Below, in pieces: positions 1-6,267 of a DNA stretch of 7,080 bases. Under the pieces are notes generated by a model. That model worked only from the letters and a program-made list of their open reading frames with translations. It searched no databases and was not told where the DNA came from. The translations under genes were made by a program, and so were the position numbers. Position 1 is the stretch's first letter; the number at the start of each line of letters is the position of its first letter. Source of the DNA: Thermoproteota archaeon (lineage in GTDB: Archaea; Korarchaeota; Korarchaeia; B14-G2); NCBI GenBank assembly GCA_003661385.1, contig QMWA01000091.1, positions 1 to 7,080 on the forward strand. Direction: 5' to 3'.

Positions 1-750
1 GCTCTGCTGTACACCCAGAGGCAGAGGCAAGCTGCTCCAGCAGTCAAGCCCATAGCTACTCCCATAGCTCCAGCTACCTACTCGGCTACTACCCCAACGC
101 CAGCTCCCTCCCCTAGCCAGCTGGCTCCCACACCTCAGGCGCCGACGACGCCTACGCTGCCTCCTCCAGAGCTCCCAGAGACACCTCCACCTACAGCAGC
201 CTCAGCTTCTCCAGCTCTGGAGGCCCCTCCACCGGAGGCATCCCCCACAGCATCTGAGGCTCCACCTGTGATATTCGACTGGAGTGCGGTCAGCTACTAC
301 GAGTACGCTGTGACAGCTAGCATTGGTGGCGCACCTGTGAACGGCAAGTACATCTATGAGGTTCGTGAGGTGAGGGAGGCTGGAAGAGAACTCTGGCTGG
401 TTTCAGCTACACTCCAGCTCCCAGGTGGCAGGAAGGTCTCAGTTCAGATTTGGGTTGACAAGGTGTCTGGGAGCTGTGTGAAAGCTCTCCTAAAGACCCC
501 AAGTGAAGTGAGGAGCATAGAGTGCAGTGAGGCAGCGGAGGAGTCTGGCATAGCGCTAGGGGAGCCTAGAGCTCTGAGGACTGAGAGGGTTGTGGTCCCA
601 GCTGGCTCATATACCTGCACTGTGTATGAGGTCAGAGCTGGAAGCACAAGGATCCTGTACTGGGTTGCTGAAGGAGTCCCAGTTCCAGTGAAGTGGATCA
701 GCTACTCTCCTGGATCGATGATAACAGCTAAGCTCATCAGGTACCGCTAG
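1..750 (+). CDS. Partial surface protein: Pro/Ala/Thr-rich linker plus unrecognised C-terminal domain (5' end outside window)
   Basis: The frame is open from base 1 to the TAG at 748-750, giving 249 residues of a longer protein. The first residues (ALLYTQRQRQ) look like the end of a membrane helix followed by a charged stop. Residues about 11-89 are a low-complexity Pro/Ala/Thr/Ser linker, typical of extracellular stalks and often O-glycosylated in such proteins. From about residue 90 comes a globular domain of about 160 residues with alternating beta-strand patterns, an aromatic-rich entry (FDWSAVSYYEY), three cysteines (SGSC, SIEC, YTC) and a late VVPAGSYTC segment followed by WVAEGVPVPVKW. 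That last part resembles secreted beta-sheet domains of the DUF3108/LolA-like style, but I do not recognise the family. A GTG at 268 could start a shorter ORF, but the in-frame linker upstream makes this unlikely. I infer an N-terminally anchored protein exposed outside the cell; function unknown. Confidence 0.8.
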   Translation, partial: ALLYTQRQRQAAPAVKPIATPIAPATYSATTPTPAPSPSQLAPTPQAPTTPTLPPPELPETPPPTAASASPALEAPPPEASPTASEAPPVIFDWSAVSYYEYAVTASIGGAPVNGKYIYEVREVREAGRELWLVSATLQLPGGRKVSVQIWVDKVSGSCVKALLKTPSEVRSIECSEAAEESGIALGEPRALRTERVVVPAGSYTCTVYEVRAGSTRILYWVAEGVPVPVKWISYSPGSMITAKLIRYR

Positions 751-751
751 C

Positions 752-766
752 CTTCTCCTAGGGAAG
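752..766 (+). terminator. Small hairpin just after the first gene, possible 3' end signal
   Basis: Two bases after the TAG stop, CTTCTC and GGGAAG can pair as a 6-bp stem (one T-G wobble) around a CTA loop. No long T-run follows, so it does not fit the usual archaeal oligo-T terminator. It could mark the mRNA 3' end or be chance. Confidence 0.2.
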
Positions 767-791
767 CGTGTAGGGCTGGTTCCAAGCAACA

Positions 792-799
792 CTTAAATA
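792..799 (+). promoter_or_regulatory. Archaeal TATA box (promoter of the ABC transporter operon)
   Basis: CTTAAATA lies in the only sizeable gap upstream of the operon and fits the A/T-rich archaeal TATA consensus bound by TBP. Transcription normally starts about 25 bases downstream of the box centre, here near 820-822. That leaves a leader of only about 8-10 bases before the ATG at 830. No clear TFB recognition element or operator palindrome is visible upstream. The assignment is by pattern and position only. Confidence 0.6.
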
Positions 800-829
800 G
801 AGGATGCGAGAGGTCTTTGGGTACCTGAG

Positions 830-2401
830 ATGAGGAGAGGTATATCGAAGGTTGTAGCTGTAGTAGCTGCACTGGTCATTATAGTGGCTATAGTAGGCAT
901 AGCGTACGTGTACCAGGCTAGGAAGGCTCCAGCTGAGAAGGAGGTAATAGTCATAGGGACAACTGACAGGGTGACTGACCTCGATCCAGCTAGCGCATAC
1001 GACTTCTTCACATGGGAGGTCTTGTCGAACATAGCTGAGGGCTTCTTCAAGTACGAGCCCATGACCCTAGAGCTCAAGCCAGCCTTAGCTGAGAGCTACG
1101 AGGTCCAGGAGGGAGGTAAGGTCTGGGTTCTCAAGCTCAGGAAGGGCTTGAAGTTCCGTGATGGAACTGAGCTGACAGCTGAGGTAGTGAAGTGGAGCAT
1201 AGAGAGGGTAGCTAGGATAGAGGGTGACCCAGCTTGGTTCGTCCTGGACTTCGTTGACAAGGTTGAGGTCGTAGACAAGTATACTGTCAAGATCGTGCTC
1301 CAGCAGCCAGTTGCCTTCTTCAAGGCTGTTCTAGCTGTGCCAACCTACTTCCCGATATCCCCGAAGTCGTATCCTGCTGACGAGATCTCACCAGACAACA
1401 CAGCAGGTGGGATAGGCCCATACTACATAGAGAGGTTTGTGAGAGATGTTGAGCTCGTGCTGAAGGCTAACCCCAACTACTATGGTGAGAAGCCTAGGAC
1501 GAAGACGATAATAATAAAGTTCTACAAGGACGCTACCGCGCTGAGGCTGGCGCTAGAGGGCGGCGAGATAGACGTGGCCTGGAGGACGCTGAACCCATCT
1601 GACATAAAGGACCTAGCTAAGAACCCCGACTTCACTGTCGTAGAGGGGCAGGGAGCCTACATAAGGTACATTGTGCTCAACGGGAACATAGAGCCCTTCA
1701 ACAACAAGCTGGTCAGGCAGGCTCTAGCTGCAGCCTTGGACAGGAAGAAGATAACCGAGGGCGTGTTCCTGGGGACTGTGAGCCCACTCTACAGCCTCGT
1801 CCCAGCTGGGATGTGGAGCCACATAGACGCCTTCAAGGAGAAGTACGGTGAAGGCCCCAACTACGAGCTGGCCAAGAAGCTCCTAGCTCAAGCAGGCTAC
1901 TCTGAGACGAACAAGCTGAAGGTTGAGCTCTGGTACACTCCAGCACACTACGGCACAACAGAGGCTGACGTGGCAGCTGCCATAAAGGAGAGCTGGGAGA
2001 AGACTGGGATGATAGAGGTTGAGATAAAGAGCGCTGAGTGGTCAACCTACCTGGAGCTGACGAGGAAGAAGGGGCTTCCAATTACCCTGTACGGCTGGTA
2101 CCCAGACTACATCGACCCAGACAACTTCCTTTACCCGTTCCTGCACACTGACTCAAACAGGTGGCTTGGCAAGCCATACAGCGACCCTGAGATGGACAAG
2201 CTCCTAGAGGAGGCTCAGGTCGCCCCAGACAAGGCCACCAGGACCAGGCTGTATGAGCAGGTGCAGAGGAAGCTGGCTGAGGACGCTCCGATAATACCCT
2301 TCCTCCAGGGCAAGCTCTACGTGGTCTGCAAGAAGAACGTGAAGGGCATAGTGATAGACCCATACATGCTCCTCAGGTACTGGCTGATATACAAGGAGTA
2401 G
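830..2401 (+). CDS. ABC transporter substrate-binding protein, family 5 (peptide/nickel type), with pilin-like signal
   Basis: This is the extracellular receptor that captures the ligand and hands it to the permease pair encoded next. It has 523 residues, usual for family 5 binding proteins. Residues 1-7 (MRRGISK) plus a hydrophobic stretch at about 8-27 form a class III, pilin-like signal. There is no lipobox Cys. The mature domain shows family hallmarks: LAESYEV (86-92), the signature region with LKLRKGLKFRDGTELTAEVV (101-120) and KWSIERV (121-127), GGIGPYYIERF (193-203), LVRQALAAALDRKKI (294-308) and YGWYPDYIDPDNFLYPFL (421-438). There is no C-terminal membrane helix, so anchoring must be N-terminal. 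The ATG at 830 is preceded by a TATA box at the right distance for a short leader and has no Shine-Dalgarno site, which supports this start. The ligand is inferred to be oligopeptide from the operon; sugars, nickel or other small ligands are possible. Confidence 0.93.
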   Translation: MRRGISKVVAVVAALVIIVAIVGIAYVYQARKAPAEKEVIVIGTTDRVTDLDPASAYDFFTWEVLSNIAEGFFKYEPMTLELKPALAESYEVQEGGKVWVLKLRKGLKFRDGTELTAEVVKWSIERVARIEGDPAWFVLDFVDKVEVVDKYTVKIVLQQPVAFFKAVLAVPTYFPISPKSYPADEISPDNTAGGIGPYYIERFVRDVELVLKANPNYYGEKPRTKTIIIKFYKDATALRLALEGGEIDVAWRTLNPSDIKDLAKNPDFTVVEGQGAYIRYIVLNGNIEPFNNKLVRQALAAALDRKKITEGVFLGTVSPLYSLVPAGMWSHIDAFKEKYGEGPNYELAKKLLAQAGYSETNKLKVELWYTPAHYGTTEADVAAAIKESWEKTGMIEVEIKSAEWSTYLELTRKKGLPITLYGWYPDYIDPDNFLYPFLHTDSNRWLGKPYSDPEMDKLLEEAQVAPDKATRTRLYEQVQRKLAEDAPIIPFLQGKLYVVCKKNVKGIVIDPYMLLRYWLIYKE

Positions 2402-2409
2402 CCCTAAAC

Positions 2410-2423
2410 CCCAATTTTTTGGG
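2410..2423 (+). terminator. Stem-loop with six-T run between receptor and permease genes
   Basis: CCCAA (2410-2414) pairs with TTGGG (2419-2423) around a TTTT loop, and the gap contains a run of six T (2415-2420). Archaeal RNA polymerase tends to stop at T-runs, so this may be a partial terminator or an mRNA processing/stability element that keeps receptor levels above permease levels. The stem is only 5 bp, so full termination is doubtful. Confidence 0.35.
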
Positions 2424-2425
2424 TG
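2421..2425 (+). promoter_or_regulatory. Ribosome binding site of the first permease gene
   Basis: GGGTG ends 7 bases before the ATG at 2433 and matches the GGTG core of the archaeal GGAGGTGATC motif. It partly overlaps the 3' arm of the small stem-loop, so folding of that stem could hide it. Confidence 0.4.
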
Positions 2426-2432
2426 CCCCAAG

Positions 2433-3446
2433 ATGGTGTCACTCAGAGTCTACATACTGACTAGAGTGCTCCTGACGATCCCAATGGTCTTCATCCTCCT
2501 ATCACTCGTGTTCTTCGTCATGCGCATACTCCCAGGAGACCCTGTGATAGCGATAGTCGGCATGAAGGCCTCTCCAGAGCACATAGAGCGCCTGAGGCAC
2601 GAGCTAGGCCTAGACAAGCCTCTCTGGAGGCAGTACATAGACTACATCGCTATGATCATGAGAGGAGACCTAGGGCGCTCCATGATATGGGGCAAGAGGC
2701 CTGTCTCAACAGAGATATGGGACAGGTTCCCAGCTACACTAGAGCTCACGATATGCGCCTTCACAGTAAGCGTCCTAATAGGCCTGGTGACAGGGGTATT
2801 TGCATCGACGAAGCCTGGGACCAAGGCAGATGTAGGCTTGAGGCTGTTCAGCATAGTAGCCTACTCCCTGTTCATACCTCTTCTAGGCATGCTCCTCCAG
2901 TTCACCCTGGGAGTCAAGCTGAAGCTCCTGCCAGTGGCAGGCAGGAAGTCTCCTCTAGTCCAGATAGACAGGATAACAGGCCTGTACCTGCTGGACAGCC
3001 TGCTGACCCTCAACCTGGTTGGCTTCGTAGACGCCTTAAGGTACCTTCTGCTGCCATCCATAACCCTGGGCGTGGTGCTCTCAGGCGTCTACACGAGGCT
3101 AGTGAGGTCTAGCATGCTAGAGGTCCTCCGGGAGGACTTCATAAGGGCGCTGAGGGCAAGGGGGATCCCAGAGGGGCAGATACTGCTGAGGCACGCGCTC
3201 AAGAACGCGTTCATCCCAGTCCTCACGATGATGGGGCTGCAGTTCTCCCTTCTGCTAGCTGGAGCAATACTGACTGAGACCACCTTCTCATGGCCTGGGA
3301 TGGGCACATTCCTCCTCGAGAGGATAGAGTACAGGGACTACACGACAGTCCAGGGGACAATAGTCTTCTACGCCCTCCTCGTAGCCATGGTGAGCCTCAT
3401 AGTCGACATAATCTACGCGTACATAGACCCCAGGATAAGGTACTGA
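2433..3446 (+). CDS. dppB: ABC transporter permease, DppB/OppB family
   Basis: First membrane subunit of the importer, 337 residues, normal for the family. The N-terminus has a helix at about 9-30 followed by the conserved RILPGDP (31-37). The extracytoplasmic region carries LRHELGLDKPLWRQY (54-68) and MRGDLGRS (76-83), both typical of DppB. The membrane domain follows, with helices near 103-125, 137-160, 205-222, 262-282 and 306-329. The cytoplasmic EAA loop that contacts the ATPase is RALRARGIPEGQILLRHALK (238-257). The C-terminus ends in the family's usual DPRIRY. The gene starts 31 bases after the receptor stop and ends 10 bases before the next permease start, so it is in one operon. The symbol is by family resemblance; oppB or appB would be equally fair, since the substrate is unproven. 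Confidence 0.93.
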   Translation: MVSLRVYILTRVLLTIPMVFILLSLVFFVMRILPGDPVIAIVGMKASPEHIERLRHELGLDKPLWRQYIDYIAMIMRGDLGRSMIWGKRPVSTEIWDRFPATLELTICAFTVSVLIGLVTGVFASTKPGTKADVGLRLFSIVAYSLFIPLLGMLLQFTLGVKLKLLPVAGRKSPLVQIDRITGLYLLDSLLTLNLVGFVDALRYLLLPSITLGVVLSGVYTRLVRSSMLEVLREDFIRALRARGIPEGQILLRHALKNAFIPVLTMMGLQFSLLLAGAILTETTFSWPGMGTFLLERIEYRDYTTVQGTIVFYALLVAMVSLIVDIIYAYIDPRIRY

Positions 3447-3450
3447 GGTG
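3445..3450 (+). promoter_or_regulatory. Shine-Dalgarno site that fixes the start of the second permease
   Basis: GAGGTG is a strong match to GGAGGTGATC, overlaps the TGA stop of the upstream gene and lies 6 bases before the ATG at 3457. The alternative GTG start at 3448 falls inside this motif, so 3457 is the better start. Confidence 0.75.
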
Positions 3451-3456
3451 TCTCCC

Positions 3457-4317
3457 ATGAGGCTCATAGACCCGCTGGCTAGGGCAATCAGGAGGTACTG
3501 GAGGGTTAAGAGAGTAGACTTAGCCTTAACCTTGACTGGAGCCATCATAGTAGCGTGGATCATAGCCATGGCGGCCCTAGCTCCTGTGGTAGCGCCCTAC
3601 GACCCCTATGTTTCAGTTGATGACGTGCTGCTTCCTCCCTCTAGAGAGCACCTCATGGGAACCGACAACCTCGGGAGAGATGTGTTCAGCAGGATACTCT
3701 ATGGCTCTAGGACTGTCATGGCAGTGGTCTTGGCGTCAACCATGCTCTCGATGGGCGTGGGGACGCTGGTAGGCTTGGTGTCAGGGTACTTCGGCGGGCT
3801 AGTTGACAGGGTGCTCTCCCTCGTGATGGACAGCATATATGCGTTCCCAGGGCTCATCCTGGCTATAGCTGTGGCAGCCATGCTGGGGCCTGGGGTCTCC
3901 AACACGGTGGTCTCGATATCAATAGTCTACATACCGACGTACTTCAGGATGATAAGGGGGCAGGTGCTTAGTGTCAAGAGCCAGCTCTATGTTGAGGCTG
4001 CTACAGCGCTGGGGGCACCACACAAGGTGATTATGCTCAAGTACATCCTGCCGAATGTTATCCCAGTGCTCCCAGTAGTGTTCTCGATGAACGTGGCTGA
4101 CGCTGTTCTGACTGAGGCTGGCTTAAGCTTCCTTGGGCTTGGGGTTCCAGCTCCAACTCCAGACTGGGGCTTCGACCTCAGGAATGGCCAGAGGAACCTC
4201 CTAGCAGGGTACTGGTGGGGGTCAACCTTCCCAGGCTTCATGATAGTCCTCCTGGCAGTAGGCTTCAGCCTCCTAGGCGAGGGCTTAAACGAGCTCATCT
4301 CACCTGAGAGGCGGTAG
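3457..4317 (+). CDS. dppC: ABC transporter permease, DppC/OppC family
   Basis: Second membrane subunit, 286 residues from the ATG at 3457. I prefer this start to the GTG at 3448 because the latter is inside the ribosome binding site. After a cytoplasmic N-terminus, helix 1 (about 22-47) leads into APYDPY. The conserved HLMGTDNLGRDVFSRILYGSR (65-85, with HLMGTDNLGRD as its core) is diagnostic of DppC/OppC. Further helices lie near 87-112, 131-147, 150-165, 200-218 and 258-275. The EAA loop is EAATALGAPHKVIMLKYILP (180-199) and docks on an ATPase subunit. The segment SFLGLGVPAPTPDWG (224-238) is also typical. The end, GEGLNELISPERR, departs mildly from the usual GDGLRDALDP-like tail. The stop is one base before the next ATG, so translation is probably coupled. 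Confidence 0.93.
   Translation: MRLIDPLARAIRRYWRVKRVDLALTLTGAIIVAWIIAMAALAPVVAPYDPYVSVDDVLLPPSREHLMGTDNLGRDVFSRILYGSRTVMAVVLASTMLSMGVGTLVGLVSGYFGGLVDRVLSLVMDSIYAFPGLILAIAVAAMLGPGVSNTVVSISIVYIPTYFRMIRGQVLSVKSQLYVEAATALGAPHKVIMLKYILPNVIPVLPVVFSMNVADAVLTEAGLSFLGLGVPAPTPDWGFDLRNGQRNLLAGYWWGSTFPGFMIVLLAVGFSLLGEGLNELISPERR
4306..4315 (+). promoter_or_regulatory. Ribosome binding site of the first ATPase gene
   Basis: The purine-rich GAGAGGCGGT lies at the end of the upstream permease gene and ends 3 bases before the ATG at 4319. GAGAGG (4306-4311) gives the better spacing of 7 bases. It is a partial match to GGAGGTGATC only. Confidence 0.4.
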
Positions 4318-4318
4318 C

Positions 4319-5272
4319 ATGCCTCCGCTCCTAGATGTTAGAGGCCTCAGGGTATACTACATGCTTGGAGATGAGGCTGTCAAGGCAGTTGATGGAGTCA
4401 GCTTGAAGGTCGAGAAAGGGGAGGTCCTAGGGCTAGTAGGGGAGTCTGGCTCAGGGAAGTCTACTCTAGGCCTAGCTATAGTCAGGCTGGTCCCCCACCC
4501 TGGGAGGATACTGGAGGGCAGCGTCCTGTTCAAGGGGCGTGACCTCCTCAAGCTGCCAGAGCAGGAGCTCTCGAAGGTGAGGGGGGGTGAGATAGGGATG
4601 GTCTTCCAGGACCCACTGACCTCACTAGACCCGCTGATGAGGGTCGGTGAGCAGCTCGTAGAGACCATAATGGCTCACAGCCAGCTCACCAAGGAGGAAG
4701 CCAAGGAGAAGGCTGTGAAGTACCTTGAGCTGGTTGGGATATCAGCTGAGCGCTTCTACGACTACCCACACCAGTTCAGCGGTGGAATGAGGCAGAGGGC
4801 CATGATAGCCATGGCCATATCAACGAGCCCAAGCCTCCTGATAGCAGACGAGCCCACGACAGCCCTAGATGTGATAGTCCAGTCTCAGATAATGGAGCTC
4901 TTCCAGAGCCTCAGGGAGAAGCTTGGGCTCTCAGTGATCCTGATAACACACGACATAAGCGTGGCAATGGAGGTAGCTGACAAGATAGCTGTGATGTATG
5001 CAGGCCACCTGGTTGAGTGTGCTCCAAGCGAAACCCTATACGATAGCCCACTCCACCCCTACACCCAGGGGCTCCTGAAGGCAGTCCCGAACATAGAGCT
5101 AAAGGACATGAAGCTAGTCTACATACCTGGAACTCCACCTGACCTAGCAAACCCACCGCCAGGCTGCAGGTTCCACCCCAGGTGCCCTCGTGCGATGGAT
5201 GTATGCAGGAGAGAAGAGCCACCTGAAGTCGAGGTAGGTGAGACTACTGTGAAATGCCACCTGTACAGGTGA
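4319..5272 (+). CDS. dppD: ABC transporter ATP-binding protein, DppD/OppD family, with C-terminal cysteine motif
   Basis: Cytoplasmic ATPase that powers import, 317 residues. All core motifs are intact: Walker A GESGSGKST (41-49), Q-loop Q97 in VFQDPLTSLDPL, ABC signature FSGGMRQR (153-160), Walker B LLIADEPT with catalytic E178, D-loop TALD (181-184) and switch His H211 in ILITHD. The C-terminal oligopeptide/dipeptide domain begins near LHPYTQGLL (245-253) and carries four cysteines, C283, C289, C296 and C313 (C-x5-C-x6-C-x16-C). In related DppD proteins this arrangement binds a [4Fe-4S] cluster. The pairing with a second, different ATPase downstream matches the heterodimeric Dpp/Opp plan. 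The start at 4319 is one base past the previous stop and gives the normal N-terminus (LLDVRGLRVYY). Confidence 0.95.
   Translation: MPPLLDVRGLRVYYMLGDEAVKAVDGVSLKVEKGEVLGLVGESGSGKSTLGLAIVRLVPHPGRILEGSVLFKGRDLLKLPEQELSKVRGGEIGMVFQDPLTSLDPLMRVGEQLVETIMAHSQLTKEEAKEKAVKYLELVGISAERFYDYPHQFSGGMRQRAMIAMAISTSPSLLIADEPTTALDVIVQSQIMELFQSLREKLGLSVILITHDISVAMEVADKIAVMYAGHLVECAPSETLYDSPLHPYTQGLLKAVPNIELKDMKLVYIPGTPPDLANPPPGCRFHPRCPRAMDVCRREEPPEVEVGETTVKCHLYR
5159..5187 (+). repeat. 29-bp direct repeat, copy 1 (in first ATPase gene)
   Basis: These 29 bases are identical to 6145-6173 in the second ATPase gene. They encode the same cysteine-motif core (PGCRFHPRCP), including third codon positions. This is paralogous coding sequence, not a mobile repeat. 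Confidence 0.9.
5267..5272 (+). promoter_or_regulatory. Shine-Dalgarno site that fixes the start of the second ATPase
   Basis: AGGTGA is an exact part of GGAGGTGATC, covers the TGA stop of the upstream ATPase gene and ends 5 bases before the ATG at 5278. An earlier in-frame ATG at 5254 has no such motif in front of it and would force a 19-base overlap. Confidence 0.75.
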
Positions 5273-5277
5273 CTGGG

Positions 5278-6267
5278 ATGGAGCTCCTACGGGTAGAGAA
5301 CCTGGTGAAGTACTTCCCCCTGGAGAAGAGCTTCCTTGAGAGGCTCCTGACCAGGAGCAGGAGGTACGTGAGAGCAGTTGACGGTGTCTCCTTCTCGATA
5401 GAGAGGGGGGAGGTCTTCACGCTGGCAGGTGAGACAGGCTGCGGCAAGACGACGACAGGGAGGCTGATCCTCAGGCTGATAGACCCAACCTCAGGCAGGA
5501 TAGTCTTCGACGGAGAGGACATAACCGACTTGAGGGGAGAGGAGCTTAGGAGGATAAGGAGGAAGATGCAGCCAGTATTCCAGGACCCATATGCCTCACT
5601 CAACCCGCGGATGAAGGTCGGGGAGGCTGTGAAGCACCCCCTAGAGATACATGGGATAGCCTATGGAAGTGAGGCGAAGCAGATAGCCATGGAGTTCCTT
5701 GAGAAGGTGGGGCTGACGCCAGCTGAGAAGTTCTACAGCCTCTACCCCAGGGACCTCAGCGGCGGCCAGAGGCAGAGAGTAGCTATAGCTCGGGCTATAG
5801 TCACGAAGCCTATGTTCATAGTAGCAGATGAGGCAGTCTCGATGATAGACGTGTCGCTTAAGGCCTCGATACTTGAGCTGCTTATGCAGCTCAAGAGGGA
5901 AATGGGGCTCACATACCTGTTCATAACACACGAGCTTGCTGTAGCAAAGTACATAAGCACCAGGATAGCTGTGATGTACCTTGGGAAGATAGTTGAGCTT
6001 GGGCCAGCACACAGGGTTTTCGAGAGCCCCCTGCACCCATACACGAAGGCCCTCATGGCAGCAGTCCCAGTCCCAAACCCACGAAGAAGGAAGGAGAAGG
6101 TCAAGCTCAAAGGCGAGGTCCCGACTGCGCCAGTAGACATACCACCAGGCTGCAGGTTCCACCCCAGGTGCCCCTATGCGACAGAGGAGTGCAGAAGGGA
6201 GGAGCCTCAGCTAGCTGAAGCTGAGCCAGAGCACCTGGTAGCATGCCACAAGGCTATGGAGCTATGA
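5278..6267 (+). CDS. dppF: ABC transporter ATP-binding protein, DppF/OppF family, with C-terminal cysteine motif
   Basis: Second ATPase of the importer, 329 residues from the ATG at 5278; the ATG at 5254 would add eight residues that look unlike the family start. Motifs: Walker A GETGCGKTT (51-59), Q-loop Q102 in VFQDPYASLNP, signature LSGGQRQR (160-167), Walker B FIVADE (180-185) with catalytic E185, and switch His H218 in FITHE. After Walker B the usual DEP is DEA (A186), and the D-loop is SMID (188-191) instead of SALD. The N-terminal insert KSFLERLLTRSRRYVRAVDG (17-36) is typical of OppF. The C-terminal domain (from LHPYTKALM, about 252) holds C292, C298, C305 and C323 (C-x5-C-x6-C-x17-C), a likely iron-sulfur site as in the partner subunit. 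The stop overlaps the next gene by ATGA. Both ATPases look catalytically competent. Confidence 0.95.
   Translation: MELLRVENLVKYFPLEKSFLERLLTRSRRYVRAVDGVSFSIERGEVFTLAGETGCGKTTTGRLILRLIDPTSGRIVFDGEDITDLRGEELRRIRRKMQPVFQDPYASLNPRMKVGEAVKHPLEIHGIAYGSEAKQIAMEFLEKVGLTPAEKFYSLYPRDLSGGQRQRVAIARAIVTKPMFIVADEAVSMIDVSLKASILELLMQLKREMGLTYLFITHELAVAKYISTRIAVMYLGKIVELGPAHRVFESPLHPYTKALMAAVPVPNPRRRKEKVKLKGEVPTAPVDIPPGCRFHPRCPYATEECRREEPQLAEAEPEHLVACHKAMEL
6145..6173 (+). repeat. 29-bp direct repeat, copy 2 (in second ATPase gene)
   Basis: Exact match to 5159-5187. Including the flanks, 32 of 33 bases agree. It encodes the first two cysteines of the C-terminal motif. Confidence 0.9.

Noticed and set aside
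1-267. Tandem repeat array in the linker-coding region
   Set aside because: The region is compositionally simple (Pro/Ala/Thr/Ser codons), but I could find no fixed repeat unit or spacing.
268-750. Stand-alone gene starting at the GTG at 268
   Set aside because: The same frame is open upstream to base 1 and encodes a coherent surface-protein linker, and no ribosome binding site precedes the GTG.
751-829. Riboswitch or RNA gene in the main intergenic gap
   Set aside because: The gap is only 79 bases and is largely taken by the promoter. The predicted leader is too short, and there is no tRNA-like or aptamer-like fold.
2687-3112. Plus-strand open frame of 141 codons inside the first permease gene
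   Set aside because: It is another frame of a well-conserved dppB gene, is rich in Pro, Arg and Ser, has no recognisable domain and has no ribosome binding site.
5641-6162. Long minus-strand open frame of 173 codons
   Set aside because: It lies entirely inside the second ATPase gene, whose motifs are intact. Its translation has an unnatural mix rich in Trp, Tyr and Leu, as expected from the antisense of AGG/ATA-rich coding DNA.
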